Assembly (NCBI GenBank): GCA_964560135.1
Contig: CAZLKN010000008.1
Span: 1 to 64,000 of the forward strand
DNA from: CAZLKN01 sp964560135
GTDB taxonomy: Bacteria > Actinomycetota > JAICYB01
Direction of reading: 5' to 3'
Length of the DNA: 64,000 nt
Shown: piece after piece, positions 8,438 through 17,452 of the stretch
How positions within the stretch are numbered: position 1 is the first letter of the stretch
How the letters are laid out: every line of letters begins with the position of its first letter
Program-made: the position numbers and the translations under genes
The notes under the pieces: generated by a model
The model's database searches: none
Seen by the model: only the letters and a program-made list of their open reading frames with translations
Told to the model about the DNA's origin: nothing

Positions 8438-8989
8438 ATGCAGAAGACATCTCTTCGTTTGATCGCCGCGTGCGTGCTCGGGGCCCTGGCCCTCGGTGCG
8501 TGCGGCAACAGCAACGGCGACGACGCACTCGACGACGTCGGGCTCCCCGACGACGAGCCGGGCACGGTGGAGGTCACCGGGTTCGATTACGGCTACCGGG
8601 ACACCCCGGCTACCGTGGAGGCGGGAACCGAGTTCACCCTGGCGAACACCTCGGAGGCGGAAGTCCACGAGATCGTGGCCCTCCGCGTGAACGACGAGGA
8701 GACCCGGCCGGCGGCCGAGCTGCTCCAGCTCCCGCCGGAGGAGCAGCAGGACGTCGCCACCATGGTCGGTGTCGTGGTCACCTTCCCCGACGGGGAGTCG
8801 GCCGCACCGCAGGGCCCGCTCGTGCTGGACGAGCCCGGCCGGTACATCTTCGCCTGCTTCGTCCCCGAGGGGGCCGACCCGGACGAATTCCGCGGGGCGA
8901 TGGCCGGGGCCGAGGGTCCGCCCGACGTCGAGGGCGGTCCGCCGCACGTCGCGCTCGGGATGTTCGCCGAACTGACCGTCAACTCCTAG
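8438..8989 (+). CDS. Cupredoxin-like lipoprotein
   Basis: ATG 8438 with GGGAGG at 8427-8432 gives 183 aa. A type II signal peptide ends in the lipobox LALGAC, so the protein should be lipid-anchored outside the membrane. The mature part is a beta-rich domain beginning VEVTGFDYGY and ATVEAGTEFTLANTS, a cupredoxin-like pattern. Possible type 1 copper ligands are His of EVHEIVAL, Cys of IFACFVP, and His and Met of PPHVALGM. The order H...C...H...M fits, but the spacing between Cys and His is long (about 35 residues), so copper binding is not certain. A perfect hairpin terminator follows. Confidence 0.75.
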   Translation: MQKTSLRLIAACVLGALALGACGNSNGDDALDDVGLPDDEPGTVEVTGFDYGYRDTPATVEAGTEFTLANTSEAEVHEIVALRVNDEETRPAAELLQLPPEEQQDVATMVGVVVTFPDGESAAPQGPLVLDEPGRYIFACFVPEGADPDEFRGAMAGAEGPPDVEGGPPHVALGMFAELTVNS

Positions 8990-9009
8990 ACCACCCGTCC
9001 GAAACCGTT

Positions 9010-9039
9010 GCGGGCGGGCCCCCTTCAGGGCCCGCCCGC
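9010..9039. terminator. Bidirectional hairpin terminator
   Basis: Perfect 12-bp inverted repeat GCGGGCGGGCCC / GGGCCCGCCCGC with a six-base loop, between convergent genes. Confidence 0.85.
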
Positions 9040-9046
9040 GGAACGG

Positions 9047-10978
9047 TTACCGGTTCAGTGCGGAGGCCGGTGTGCAGGGGAAGCCGCCCGGCACGGTGCA
9101 ACCCTCGGGTGCGGTCAGCAGAGCGTCGTCGGGCTGGACGGCGTCCGGCTGCACCACCGGCAGCTGGATCCACGAGGGGTTGGCGGCGTCGTGGTGGATG
9201 CTCACCAGGCCCGGCGCGTGGTGCGTCGGGGTGTAGCCCCACAGCCCGTCGGTGACCGGCGGCGTGTGGATCTGCACGAGGACCCGGTGTCCCTCACGGA
9301 AGACGTGGCCGATCGGGAAGACCTCGATCTGGTACTCCTCCACCTCGCCGGGGATCACGTACTGCGGGTTGGTGTGCGGCCGGTAGGGCTGCGTGAGGAC
9401 GGTCCCCGATTCTGTACAGGGAGCCCGGAGGCCGTCGCCACCGACGCAGTAGGAGCGTTGCGGGTCCACCCGGCGGTGGGAGGCCTTGAGCAGACCCCGC
9501 TGGATCGGCGAGACGCTGCCGTCCGGGTAGATGTCGGACACCGTGACGTAGAAGTCCGTGTCGAGTCCGAGGATCGACGCGTTGATCGTCGCGAGCACCG
9601 GCCCTGCGACCACCAGGTCCTCCTCCAGCGGGTCGCTCTCGTAGGCGACCGCGTCCGGGTAGCCCCGGGCGGTGGTCACGTCCGAGGCCTCGCCCTTCGC
9701 GTACCAGAACCAGTTCTGGCGGGCGATGCCCGACAGGTAAGTGGCCGACGCCTCCTCCTCGGCGGGGGCGGAACGGTCGATCGACCCGTCGCCGTGGAGC
9801 GTGAACCGCTGCCAGTCGGTGTCGGGGAACGGCCAGGCCTGGCCCGTCTTGCGGAAGGTGTACTCGGAGCCGGGCTGGTCGACGCGCGTCTCCCAGTAGT
9901 GCTCGACCTGCGCGTCGTGGATCCCGTTGACGTCGGGCATGTCGAGGAGCCAGATGTCGAGGAAGTCGAAGAGGTCGCGGCGGTGGAACTGCCCCCAGCC
10001 GTGGTCGCCGGTGGACAGCGCCATCTTCTTCGGGACCACCGTCTTCGGCTCGCCGTCGGCGCCGGTGATCGTCCGCGGCGTCGGGTCGATGTGGTGGAAG
10101 AGCACCGCCGCCCGGGGGCCGGTCTGCTCGTCCTGCCAGTTGTTCTGCTGGAAGTAGGGGATCTTGATCGCCGGCGCGTAGGTGAGCGCGGCGTGCGCCG
10201 TGTACCACTGGTCGTCCACCGAGCGAAGCGCCGCCCACGCCGGCTCGTTCTGCGGCTGGATCGGGTCGCCGGGCCCGTAGCGGGTGGCCTGGTTCTGCGC
10301 GCAGATCTCGTCGTTCGTGAGGGTCCCGTTGCCCTGGGCGGTGGTCGGCAGGCGGTGGGGGCCGCTGCCGTAGGTCCAGATCGTCGGGAACAGGTAGTTC
10401 TGGACACCGCCGGGCATGAAGATGTCGCGGTAGATGTCGGAGTGCAGCGCGTTCGAGCTCACCGCGTGCAGCGCCGGCGGCTGTGTGGCCGCGATCCAGT
10501 AGGCGGTCTGCCCGGAGAACGAGGAGCCGTGCATGCCCACGCGCCCGTTGGACCAGGGCTGCTCCGCGATCCATTGGATGATGTGGTGACCGTCCCAGGC
10601 GTGCCGGCGATCGTAGAGGTTGAACGAGCTCCCGGAGCACTCCGTACCCCGGGTGGAGGCGTTCACGAGCGCGTAGTCGCCACGGGGGCCGCCCCCGAAG
10701 CGGATCCGCAGGGCGATCAGGGTGCCGTCGTCCATGCGCAGATAGGCGTTGGGGGTTCCGGCGCCGCCGTAGCCCTCCTTGACGAGGAGCGCCGGATGCT
10801 CGAACGACCCGTCGGGCAGGTCGAGATCCTTCTTCTTGTACCCCCACGTGGTGGCCTCGAAGTCGGAATCCGGTTTGAGGACCGGCTCCTCGATCACCGG
10901 ATAGGCCTCCTGGGCCGCCGCCGGCGGGACGACGGTCCAAGCCAACGCCAGCACAGCCAGCCACACCACACGCTTCAT
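9047..10978 (-). CDS. Secreted CocE/NonD family hydrolase (peptidase S15-like)
   Basis: The 643-aa protein starts at ATG 10978 after GAGGGGAG; an upstream in-frame ATG lacks a ribosome site. A signal peptide (MKRVVWLAVLALAW, ending PPAAAQ) exports it. The nucleophile elbow is GMHGSSFSGQ near residue 154 (Ser), in an alpha/beta-hydrolase domain that starts around LLVKEGYGGAG. The STGDHGWGQF segment could supply the catalytic His. Residues 400-640 form the beta-sandwich C-terminal domain of X-Pro dipeptidyl-peptidase/CocE proteins (WPFPDTDWQRFTL, then GHRVLVQIHT). The family includes aminopeptidases, cocaine esterase and cephalosporin acylases; the substrate is not predictable here. Confidence 0.85.
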   Translation of the reverse strand: MKRVVWLAVLALAWTVVPPAAAQEAYPVIEEPVLKPDSDFEATTWGYKKKDLDLPDGSFEHPALLVKEGYGGAGTPNAYLRMDDGTLIALRIRFGGGPRGDYALVNASTRGTECSGSSFNLYDRRHAWDGHHIIQWIAEQPWSNGRVGMHGSSFSGQTAYWIAATQPPALHAVSSNALHSDIYRDIFMPGGVQNYLFPTIWTYGSGPHRLPTTAQGNGTLTNDEICAQNQATRYGPGDPIQPQNEPAWAALRSVDDQWYTAHAALTYAPAIKIPYFQQNNWQDEQTGPRAAVLFHHIDPTPRTITGADGEPKTVVPKKMALSTGDHGWGQFHRRDLFDFLDIWLLDMPDVNGIHDAQVEHYWETRVDQPGSEYTFRKTGQAWPFPDTDWQRFTLHGDGSIDRSAPAEEEASATYLSGIARQNWFWYAKGEASDVTTARGYPDAVAYESDPLEEDLVVAGPVLATINASILGLDTDFYVTVSDIYPDGSVSPIQRGLLKASHRRVDPQRSYCVGGDGLRAPCTESGTVLTQPYRPHTNPQYVIPGEVEEYQIEVFPIGHVFREGHRVLVQIHTPPVTDGLWGYTPTHHAPGLVSIHHDAANPSWIQLPVVQPDAVQPDDALLTAPEGCTVPGGFPCTPASALNR

Positions 10979-11110
10979 GGGACGCTCCCCTCGTAGATTC
11001 CTGGACATCCACTGGTTCGGCACAGAGCCTGACGAATCCTTCCCCGCTCCATCGCCCGCCCCGGTCCGATAGCGTGGTGCGCGCAGGTCCCCCGCGCAGA
11101 AGAGCCTTCC

Positions 11111-12397
11111 ATGGACACCGCACGCAGTACCGGCACGTCGCCGTCCACCCGGTCGTTCTACGGGTGGCGGATCGTCGCGTTCGCGAGCCTGACCATGGCG
11201 ATGACGGCGCCCGGACAGACCGTCGGCGTCTCGGTGTTCATCGACCCGATGATGGAGACGCTCGGCATGTCCCGGTCCCAGGTCTCCGGCGCGTACCTGA
11301 TCGGCACGCTCGCCGGTGGTGCCGCGATGCCCTTCGTCGGACGCTTCATCGACGCCTTCGGCGTCCGGCGCGTGATGACCGTCGTGGGTCTGATCTTCGG
11401 GATCGCGCTCGCGTCGATGAGCGCCGTCGGTGGCCTCGTCGCGCTGATGGCCGGGTTCGCCGGGATCCGCATGCTCGGCCAGGGGTCGCTTTCACTCGTT
11501 TCCACCACCGCGGTCGCCTTGTGGTTCGAGCGACGGCGCGGGCTCGCGATGGCCGTCACGAGCAGCGCGGGGGTGGGGGCCATGTCCTTCGTCCCCCTCG
11601 GTCTGGCGGCGCTGATCCTCACCGTCGGATGGCGCACGTCGTGGATGCTGGCCGGACTCGCGGTCTGGGCGGTGGTGCTGCCCGTGGCCCGCTTCGGGAT
11701 GAAGGACCGGCCCGAGCACGTCGGCCAGTTCCCCGACGGGGACCCGGAGCCGACCGTTGAGGAGACGGCCCGGCGCGGCCGGGACGCCTGGACACGGTCG
11801 GAGGCCATGCGCACGCTGATGTTCTGGGCTCTCACCGGAACGGTGGCTGCCACGGGACTGGTCGCGACGGCGATGATGTTCCACCACATCTCGCTGCTGA
11901 CCGAACAGGGCTTGTCGCCGACACAGGCCGCCGCGACCTTCGTGGCGATGACGGCGTCCTCGATCGTCGCGACGCTCATCGTCGGCACCCTGGCCGACCG
12001 GGGCTCACCGAAGCTGCTGGCGATGGCCTCGATGGCCCTGCTCGGCGGGGCGCTCGTGCTCGCACAGACCGCGGCCCCGGGCTGGCGGGTGGTGGCGTAC
12101 GTGGTCGCGTTGGGATCTTCGGGGGGCGCTGCCCGGGCGGTGGAGGCTGCCTCATTCCCGCGCTATTTCGGCATCCGGCACATCGGCTCGATCCGCGGCA
12201 CGGTGATGGCCGTCATGGTGGGAGGCAGCGCCCTCGGGCCGTACCTGCTCGCCGTGGGCCACGAGCGCTTCGGGGGCTACGGGCCCGCGCTCACCACCAT
12301 GCTGGTGATCCCCACGGCGGTCATCCTGTTGCTCGTGGGGGCCCGGGCCCCCGACGGCGATCTGCGCGAGCGCGTCCGCGGGGGCCGGTCCGCGTAA
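11111..12397 (+). CDS. MFS transporter
   Basis: A 428-aa integral membrane protein with about 12 hydrophobic segments. The N-terminus RSFYGWRIVAFASLTMAM is typical of the MFS group related to oxalate/monocarboxylate carriers. The loop 2-3 motif A appears as GRFIDAFGVRRVM, and its repeat in the second half is GTLADRGSPKLL. A hydrophilic cytoplasmic loop (PDGDPEPTVEETARRGRD) separates the halves. It should be a proton-linked transporter of a small organic solute; the substrate is unknown. No clear terminator follows; the next gene is on the opposite strand 6 bp away. Confidence 0.88.
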   Translation: MDTARSTGTSPSTRSFYGWRIVAFASLTMAMTAPGQTVGVSVFIDPMMETLGMSRSQVSGAYLIGTLAGGAAMPFVGRFIDAFGVRRVMTVVGLIFGIALASMSAVGGLVALMAGFAGIRMLGQGSLSLVSTTAVALWFERRRGLAMAVTSSAGVGAMSFVPLGLAALILTVGWRTSWMLAGLAVWAVVLPVARFGMKDRPEHVGQFPDGDPEPTVEETARRGRDAWTRSEAMRTLMFWALTGTVAATGLVATAMMFHHISLLTEQGLSPTQAAATFVAMTASSIVATLIVGTLADRGSPKLLAMASMALLGGALVLAQTAAPGWRVVAYVVALGSSGGAARAVEAASFPRYFGIRHIGSIRGTVMAVMVGGSALGPYLLAVGHERFGGYGPALTTMLVIPTAVILLLVGARAPDGDLRERVRGGRSA

Positions 12398-12403
12398 CGG
12401 CGC

Positions 12404-12610
12404 TCAGTCGTCGAGGTCGTCGTGGAGCAGGAGCAGCTCCTCGTCGAGTTCCGCGTCCTCACGCTCACGGTCGCGCAGAAGCCGGGCCACGAGACCCGTC
12501 CGCAACCGGGCCCACTCCTCGAGGTCGGGACGGGTCACCGGACACCGCCCGTGGGCGGGCCACGCGGTCACGACCGCGTTGCACACCGGACAGCGTGCCG
12601 GAAGGCTCAT
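12404..12610 (-). CDS. Small zinc-binding-like protein
   Basis: A 68-aa protein starting at ATG 12610 with GAGG eight bases before. The N-terminus holds a CPVCNAVV knuckle and a third Cys in HGRCPVTRP, with His before it (WPAHGRC), which could bind one zinc. The rest is a helix of charged residues ending in a run of Asp, Glu and Leu. It sits divergent to the zinc-ribbon protease gene. No family is recognised. The chance that it is spurious is moderate because of its length, but the composition and ribosome site support it. Confidence 0.55.
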   Translation of the reverse strand: MSLPARCPVCNAVVTAWPAHGRCPVTRPDLEEWARLRTGLVARLLRDREREDAELDEELLLLHDDLDD

Positions 12611-12756
12611 GGAACCATCCTCGCCCCCCGAACGGCGTGACGTCGAGACCCTCGTCCCCCGTCCGGGGGCCCGGGAGCGAGGGATGCAGACATACCCGGA
12701 CGTAGCCGACACATCGGACTAGACGCACATGACACGTCGGGACGGGGGGTCCGCGA

Positions 12757-13668
12757 ATGAGCACGATGATCGAAGCACGGGATGTCGGCACACCGCAGAC
12801 GCGATCACGGTCGTGCAGCTCCTGTGGACGCGAGACGAGTCACCGGTTCTGTCCGGGCTGCGGTACGCCCGCGGCCGAGCAGAAACCACGGGCCAAGCCA
12901 TCCCGTGTCCGGATTCTGTTCGTCCTGCTCACCGTGCTCGCCCTTACGGGCATCGCGGTGGGTGTCGCAGCGTACGCGAGCCTCGGCTCGACGAAGGACG
13001 CGCTACAGCGCGATCTGCAGAGCAGCCGGACGCAGGTGCTTGCACTCGAATCGAACCTCCAGGGCGTGCGGACGGAACTCGAGGAGATCCGCGGGAAGCT
13101 CGGCCTATCCCTGGACGCGGCGGCGATCTCCAAGGCTGCGATGCCGTCGGTGTTCAAAGTGGAGACGCGACGCGGCAGCGGGACGGCGTTCGTCGTGGCT
13201 TCCGACGGCACCACCTCCACGCTGTTGACGAACTTCCACGTGGTGGCCGACGCCTATCAGGCGCGCGGTGAGATCCACGTCGTCAAGGAGGAGCTGAGCT
13301 GGCCCGCGTCGGTCACCGCAGTGTACGTGGACGATGACGTGGCCGTTCTCCACGTCGGTACAGGGTTCCCCGCGCTGCCGGCACACACGGGGGTCGTGAA
13401 CCAGGGCGACGCCGTGGCGGTGATCGGTGCACCCCTCGGGATCGAGGGAACGGTCACGACGGGGATCGTGTCACGGGCAGAGCCGGAGGTGCTCCAGATC
13501 TCGGCCCCCGTGAACCCGGGGAATTCCGGTGGACCGGTGCTGGACCGTGAGGGCCGGGTGATCGGGATAGCAACGTTCAAGGCGGTTGGGATCGGCATCG
13601 AAGGTATCGGAGGGGCCGTCCGGATGAACCTCGTATGCACGCGGACGGGTGCTTGCAAGGAGGGGTGA
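12757..13668 (+). CDS. Membrane-anchored S1C serine protease with N-terminal zinc ribbon
   Basis: A 303-aa protein. Residues 19-36 form a zinc ribbon (CSSCGRETSHRFCPGCG). A single TM helix follows at about 52-74 (ILFVLLTVLALTGIAVGV), then a coiled coil (about 80-115) and a trypsin-like S1C domain. The catalytic triad is visible: His in LLTNFHVVAD (about 160), Asp in VYVDDDVAVLHV (about 193) and Ser in NPGNSGGPVLD (about 256). There is no PDZ domain. By topology the ribbon is cytoplasmic and the protease is outside. The next gene, 3 bp downstream, has the same ribbon-TM-coil plan without the protease, so the two may assemble through their coils. Confidence 0.88.
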   Translation: MSTMIEARDVGTPQTRSRSCSSCGRETSHRFCPGCGTPAAEQKPRAKPSRVRILFVLLTVLALTGIAVGVAAYASLGSTKDALQRDLQSSRTQVLALESNLQGVRTELEEIRGKLGLSLDAAAISKAAMPSVFKVETRRGSGTAFVVASDGTTSTLLTNFHVVADAYQARGEIHVVKEELSWPASVTAVYVDDDVAVLHVGTGFPALPAHTGVVNQGDAVAVIGAPLGIEGTVTTGIVSRAEPEVLQISAPVNPGNSGGPVLDREGRVIGIATFKAVGIGIEGIGGAVRMNLVCTRTGACKEG

Positions 13669-13671
13669 GCC

Positions 13672-14301
13672 ATGCTGTGCACGAGTTGCGACAAGCACAT
13701 CGAGGATGGATGGGAGCACTGCGGGAGCTGCGGGACGGTGGTGACGGACGCACAGGGAGGCGCGGTCGCCGTCCTCCGGCAGGCGCCCCCGGTCACTGCT
13801 CCCACACGGACGGCACCGGCGCCCGTGCGGGAATTCACCGCACGGAGCACCGGATCGGATAGGGGTACACCGCCGGCCTGGAAGATCGCTGTTGCGGTAC
13901 TGGCCGTGCTCGCGCTTACCGGTCTGGTGTTTGCAGTCATGCAGACGAACACGCTCGCCAAGACGCGTCGCGACCTCGCGACGAGCGAGCGGACCTCAGT
14001 TCGGATGGAGGTCGACCTGACCTCGACGAGGGAGACCCTCGCCGAGACGCGCACGAAGCTCAGCGACCGCGAGACGACGATCGAAGCTCTCGAGAGTCAG
14101 GTGTTGGGACTCCGGGGCCGCACGAACCGTCAGGCGGATGAACTTCGCTTCCAGGAGAGCCAAATCGCAACCCTGAAGGGATGCCTCGAGGGCGTCACGA
14201 ACGCACTGATCTACCTGTCGCATAGCGACGGATACTCGGCCATGGCGTCGCTACGCAGCGTCGAATCCATCTGTCAACAGGCCTTCGCCCTCTTCGGGTA
14301 G
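13672..14301 (+). CDS. Zinc-ribbon, single-TM, coiled-coil protein
   Basis: A 209-aa protein that begins MLCTSCDK with a second pair CGSCG at residue 17, making a zinc ribbon. A Pro/Ala-rich linker leads to one TM helix (IAVAVLAVLALTGLVFAV, about 71-90). Residues 95-160 are a long coiled coil, with repeated Thr/Arg/Glu heptads and an IEALESQVLGLRG segment. The C-terminal 45 residues carry two Cys (GCLEGV, SICQQAF) that could form a disulfide outside the cell. The gene is 3 bp from the upstream protease gene and is clearly its operon partner. Family unknown; a scaffold or regulator of the protease is the simplest guess. Confidence 0.75.
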   Translation: MLCTSCDKHIEDGWEHCGSCGTVVTDAQGGAVAVLRQAPPVTAPTRTAPAPVREFTARSTGSDRGTPPAWKIAVAVLAVLALTGLVFAVMQTNTLAKTRRDLATSERTSVRMEVDLTSTRETLAETRTKLSDRETTIEALESQVLGLRGRTNRQADELRFQESQIATLKGCLEGVTNALIYLSHSDGYSAMASLRSVESICQQAFALFG

Positions 14302-14306
14302 TGGAT

Positions 14307-14345
14307 CTCGTGCCGGGGGTTCGTTCCGACGACCCCCGGCACGAG
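14307..14345. terminator. Strong bidirectional hairpin terminator
   Basis: Perfect 14-bp inverted repeat CTCGTGCCGGGGGT / ACCCCCGGCACGAG around an 11-base loop, between convergent genes. Confidence 0.85.
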
Positions 14346-14378
14346 GATGCGCTTCGAAGGACCTTTGCCACGCAAGCC

Positions 14379-17300
14379 CTAGTAGACGGGGCTCTTGTTG
14401 TTGTTGATCTGGTCGAGCACGGTCGTCGCGTCGCTGTAGCGGTCCCGGTTGGTCTTGTCCGCCGGCAGCAGCAGGGTGGCCTGCGCGTACCGCGCCGCGT
14501 CACGCACGTTGACCAGCCCGAGCTTCTGCGTGAGCTTCGAATCGATGAGGGTTCCGGCGTTGATCCTTCGTGTGGCCAGGTTGAAGGTGACCGCCAGCAG
14601 CTGCTCGTTCAGGACGTGCGCCACGTCGCCGCCGGGCCGAAACGCCACCCCCACCTCGTCGGCGGACAGCAGGCCGTCGCCGTCGGTGTCGTAGCGCTGG
14701 TCGGTGGCCTGGATCATCGCCAGGGTCTCGGCGAGCCACAGACCGTCGTGGTTCCGCCAGAAGCCGATCGTCTTCGGATCGCGGGACGGCTCCACCGTCG
14801 TGATCGTGGTGGAAGCCGATGCGAGCTCGGGCTCGAACACGCAGCCGTTCGCGTTCCCGTAGGCGACCACCACGGCGTTGTCCACCGACTCCCCTTCGAG
14901 GAACAGCAGGCTCGGCCGGGCCGTGTACTCGATCGCGGTGGACGCCCCGTCCCCGAGGGTGCCCAGGTCCCACGCGAGGACCGTGGTGCCGTCCGCTGCA
15001 CGAACCACCGAGTCGGGACGCGGACCGGCCCCCAGGTCCAGGGCCGGGCTGTAGTAGACGTCGGCGGGCAGGACGTCGGTGACCCTCACGTCCGTCGCCG
15101 CGCCGGTGCCGACGTTGTCGACCGTCACGCGGTAGGCGATGGCCTCACCTGCGAGCACGCTGCCGGTGGCGGTCTTGCCCACCTCGAGCCTGGGGGCCCG
15201 GACGGTCGTGCTCGCGGTGGAGGTGTTGTTCCCCAGCTTCGCCTCCGCGCCCCCGCCCAGGTCGGTGCCCGCCGCCTTCGCGGTGTTCACCAGGACGGTG
15301 CCGTCGGGGGTCGCGCAGTCCACCGTGAGCTTGAAGGTCTCCGTGCGGGCCTTGCCTTCGTACAGCGTCCCCAGGACGCGCGTCTGCGGCGCCTTGCCCT
15401 GCCCCGCCGGGAAGGTGTCGGTCACCGAAACGCCGGCGGCGGGACCCGTCCCGACGTTGCGCAACGTGACGCTGTAGGTGATCTCGTCGCCGCCCTCGGC
15501 CACGGTCTTGTCGGCCACCTTCTTGGCGGCGAGGTCCGGGTCGAAGAAGGCCGAGAACCCGAGATCCGACCGCATGGCCTCGACGAAGTTCCGCTCGCGG
15601 GTCTGCGGGTGCCCGGCGGCGTTGGACTCGTCCACGGTCGGGGAGTCGATCGCCCGGTACTTGAGGCCGGCCCAGTCGTTGAACCCTTTCAGGACCGCGG
15701 GCTTCTCCTCTGCGTCGTTGTTGGAGTTGAGGTCGACGGCCACGCAGTTCGAGGTCCCGTCGCTGCAGCGCTCCGAGCCGTTGTCGATGCCGCCGCTCCA
15801 GTCCCAGTCGATCGCACCGGCGGCACTCGTCCAGCGCTGGGTGCCGGCCGGATCCACGAAGCGCGTCCAGTCGGTGAGGCCCGAGGCGATCCCCGTGGAC
15901 TCCTTGAGTCTGCCCTTGTCGAGGGACGCCAGCGCGTCGCGCGAGTAGTCCACGAACCGTGGCGGGGTGGCCGCGCCCGGCGGCGTCGCGCCCCGCGGGA
16001 TCCCGCCCTGCAGCGAGTAGTTCATCACGCTCAGGTGGTTGGGCTTGTAGTTGACCTTCTCGTCGCCACCGTGCCCGAGGCCGAGTGCATGCCCGAGTTC
16101 GTGCATGAGCGTGCCGGCCTGGTCGAGGACCGTGCCCACCCGCGCATCGGCAGCGCCCGTCCCCACATTGAGCCACTGCTCGTCGCCGGACGTGGCCGTC
16201 GTGTCGCAGTCCAGGTCGGGACCGACGTCGATCGTCTCACCGATCCTCACATCGTCGTCCTGGGGTGCGGTGTCGAGGGTGCCGTCCGGCTCAGCCGTCA
16301 CGCACGTGCTGCGCCACGAGCCGAGGGTGACGAGGAAGTCCTTCCTCTCGCCGTCGTCGTCGCAGCACAGACCGCTCGACGAGCTACCCGCGGTGTGGTC
16401 GTGGGCGAAGATCGCATAGTGCGCGTAGGGCCGGAGCTCGCCCGGGAAGTTCTCCTGCTTGGCCGCGAGGAACCCGCTGTCGGGCACGATCGTGTCGCCG
16501 TCGCGCCGGCGGAAGGTCATGACCGTCTGCTCGGCGAGCGGCTTGCCCTCGAGGTGGACGTAGTCGGCCCCCGTGGTCTTGGGGTTGCCGCCGTAGGGGC
16601 ACGCACCCTTGTCGATCGGCGCCTCGTCGAATGCCTTCCTCACCATCGCGATGGCCTCGGGCTTCGGCTTGTGGCTGTGCGTGTCCGCCGCGCCCGTCAT
16701 GTAGTCGATCCACACCACGACACTCGGACGGCAGGGGCTCGAACCCAGGTCGGCCACGAGCGACCCGTCCGGCCGCCGTACCCCGTTGTTCTCGATCGCG
16801 TCGGGGATGCCGTCGCCGTCGCGGTCGGGGTCGGTGCCCACGAAGACCTCGAACTCGATCTGGGCGATCCGGCCGTCGTTGGCCTCCGGCACCCCGTGGT
16901 CGCCGTTGCCACGTGCGATGGTTCCCTGCACGTCGGATTCGGAGATCGCCCAGCGGCCGGAGTGTCCGCTGAAGCGGATACCCAGCTCGACCTCGCCCGG
17001 CTTCGGGTTGATGTCCATCAGGTCGCCGCCGAAGTTCAGGCCGCCGTCGTCGTCCCACAGCCGGATGGCGATGTCGACCGGACCGGTGCGGTCCACCTGC
17101 CGGGTGAAGCGCCAGTCCGGACAGAAGTCGTCGTCCTGGATGGGGCCGGGGCCGAGGGGCCCGGAGAAATCGGGGTGGATCGAGAAGGGATGGTCGTCGA
17201 TCTTCACTTCGGGGAAATAGTTGCCGTCGCCGGATGCGGTATCCGGGTTCTCCACCTGCAGCACGCAGCGGATGCGGACGGTCACGTCCACGAGGTCCGC

Positions 17301-17384
17301 GGCCTGCGCGGATCCGGCCCAGACCACGGTCTGCACGGCCAGCAGGACGACGACAAGGACGGCGATACGGTTCGGACGGTTCAT
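14379..17384 (-). CDS. Secreted metzincin-type zinc metalloprotease with DUF11-like domains
   Basis: A 1001-aa protein with a signal peptide (residues 1-29, ending SAQA). The protease motif HELGHALGLGHGG lies near residue 428 and gives the HExxHxxGxxH ligands of metzincins; LSVMNYSLQGG about 20 residues on supplies the Met-turn. A DPDRDGDGIPD element near residue 190 is a calcium-binding thrombospondin-3-like loop. After residue 600 come two tandem DUF11/CARDB-like beta domains (VADKTVAEGGDEITYSVTL and VGKTATGSVLAGEAIAYRVT). The C-terminal 140 residues contain DTDGDGLLSADE, an EF-hand-like loop. There is no sortase or membrane anchor. The gene is divergent, by 68 bp, from a BTAD-family regulator that may control it. 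Confidence 0.85.
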   Translation of the reverse strand: MNRPNRIAVLVVVLLAVQTVVWAGSAQAADLVDVTVRIRCVLQVENPDTASGDGNYFPEVKIDDHPFSIHPDFSGPLGPGPIQDDDFCPDWRFTRQVDRTGPVDIAIRLWDDDGGLNFGGDLMDINPKPGEVELGIRFSGHSGRWAISESDVQGTIARGNGDHGVPEANDGRIAQIEFEVFVGTDPDRDGDGIPDAIENNGVRRPDGSLVADLGSSPCRPSVVVWIDYMTGAADTHSHKPKPEAIAMVRKAFDEAPIDKGACPYGGNPKTTGADYVHLEGKPLAEQTVMTFRRRDGDTIVPDSGFLAAKQENFPGELRPYAHYAIFAHDHTAGSSSSGLCCDDDGERKDFLVTLGSWRSTCVTAEPDGTLDTAPQDDDVRIGETIDVGPDLDCDTTATSGDEQWLNVGTGAADARVGTVLDQAGTLMHELGHALGLGHGGDEKVNYKPNHLSVMNYSLQGGIPRGATPPGAATPPRFVDYSRDALASLDKGRLKESTGIASGLTDWTRFVDPAGTQRWTSAAGAIDWDWSGGIDNGSERCSDGTSNCVAVDLNSNNDAEEKPAVLKGFNDWAGLKYRAIDSPTVDESNAAGHPQTRERNFVEAMRSDLGFSAFFDPDLAAKKVADKTVAEGGDEITYSVTLRNVGTGPAAGVSVTDTFPAGQGKAPQTRVLGTLYEGKARTETFKLTVDCATPDGTVLVNTAKAAGTDLGGGAEAKLGNNTSTASTTVRAPRLEVGKTATGSVLAGEAIAYRVTVDNVGTGAATDVRVTDVLPADVYYSPALDLGAGPRPDSVVRAADGTTVLAWDLGTLGDGASTAIEYTARPSLLFLEGESVDNAVVVAYGNANGCVFEPELASASTTITTVEPSRDPKTIGFWRNHDGLWLAETLAMIQATDQRYDTDGDGLLSADEVGVAFRPGGDVAHVLNEQLLAVTFNLATRRINAGTLIDSKLTQKLGLVNVRDAARYAQATLLLPADKTNRDRYSDATTVLDQINNNKSPVY

Positions 17385-17452
17385 GGCTTACCCCTTTCGC
17401 GCGGTTCTGGGAGAATGTTCGGGGGACCCGCTTACAGATCACTGAACGGAGC

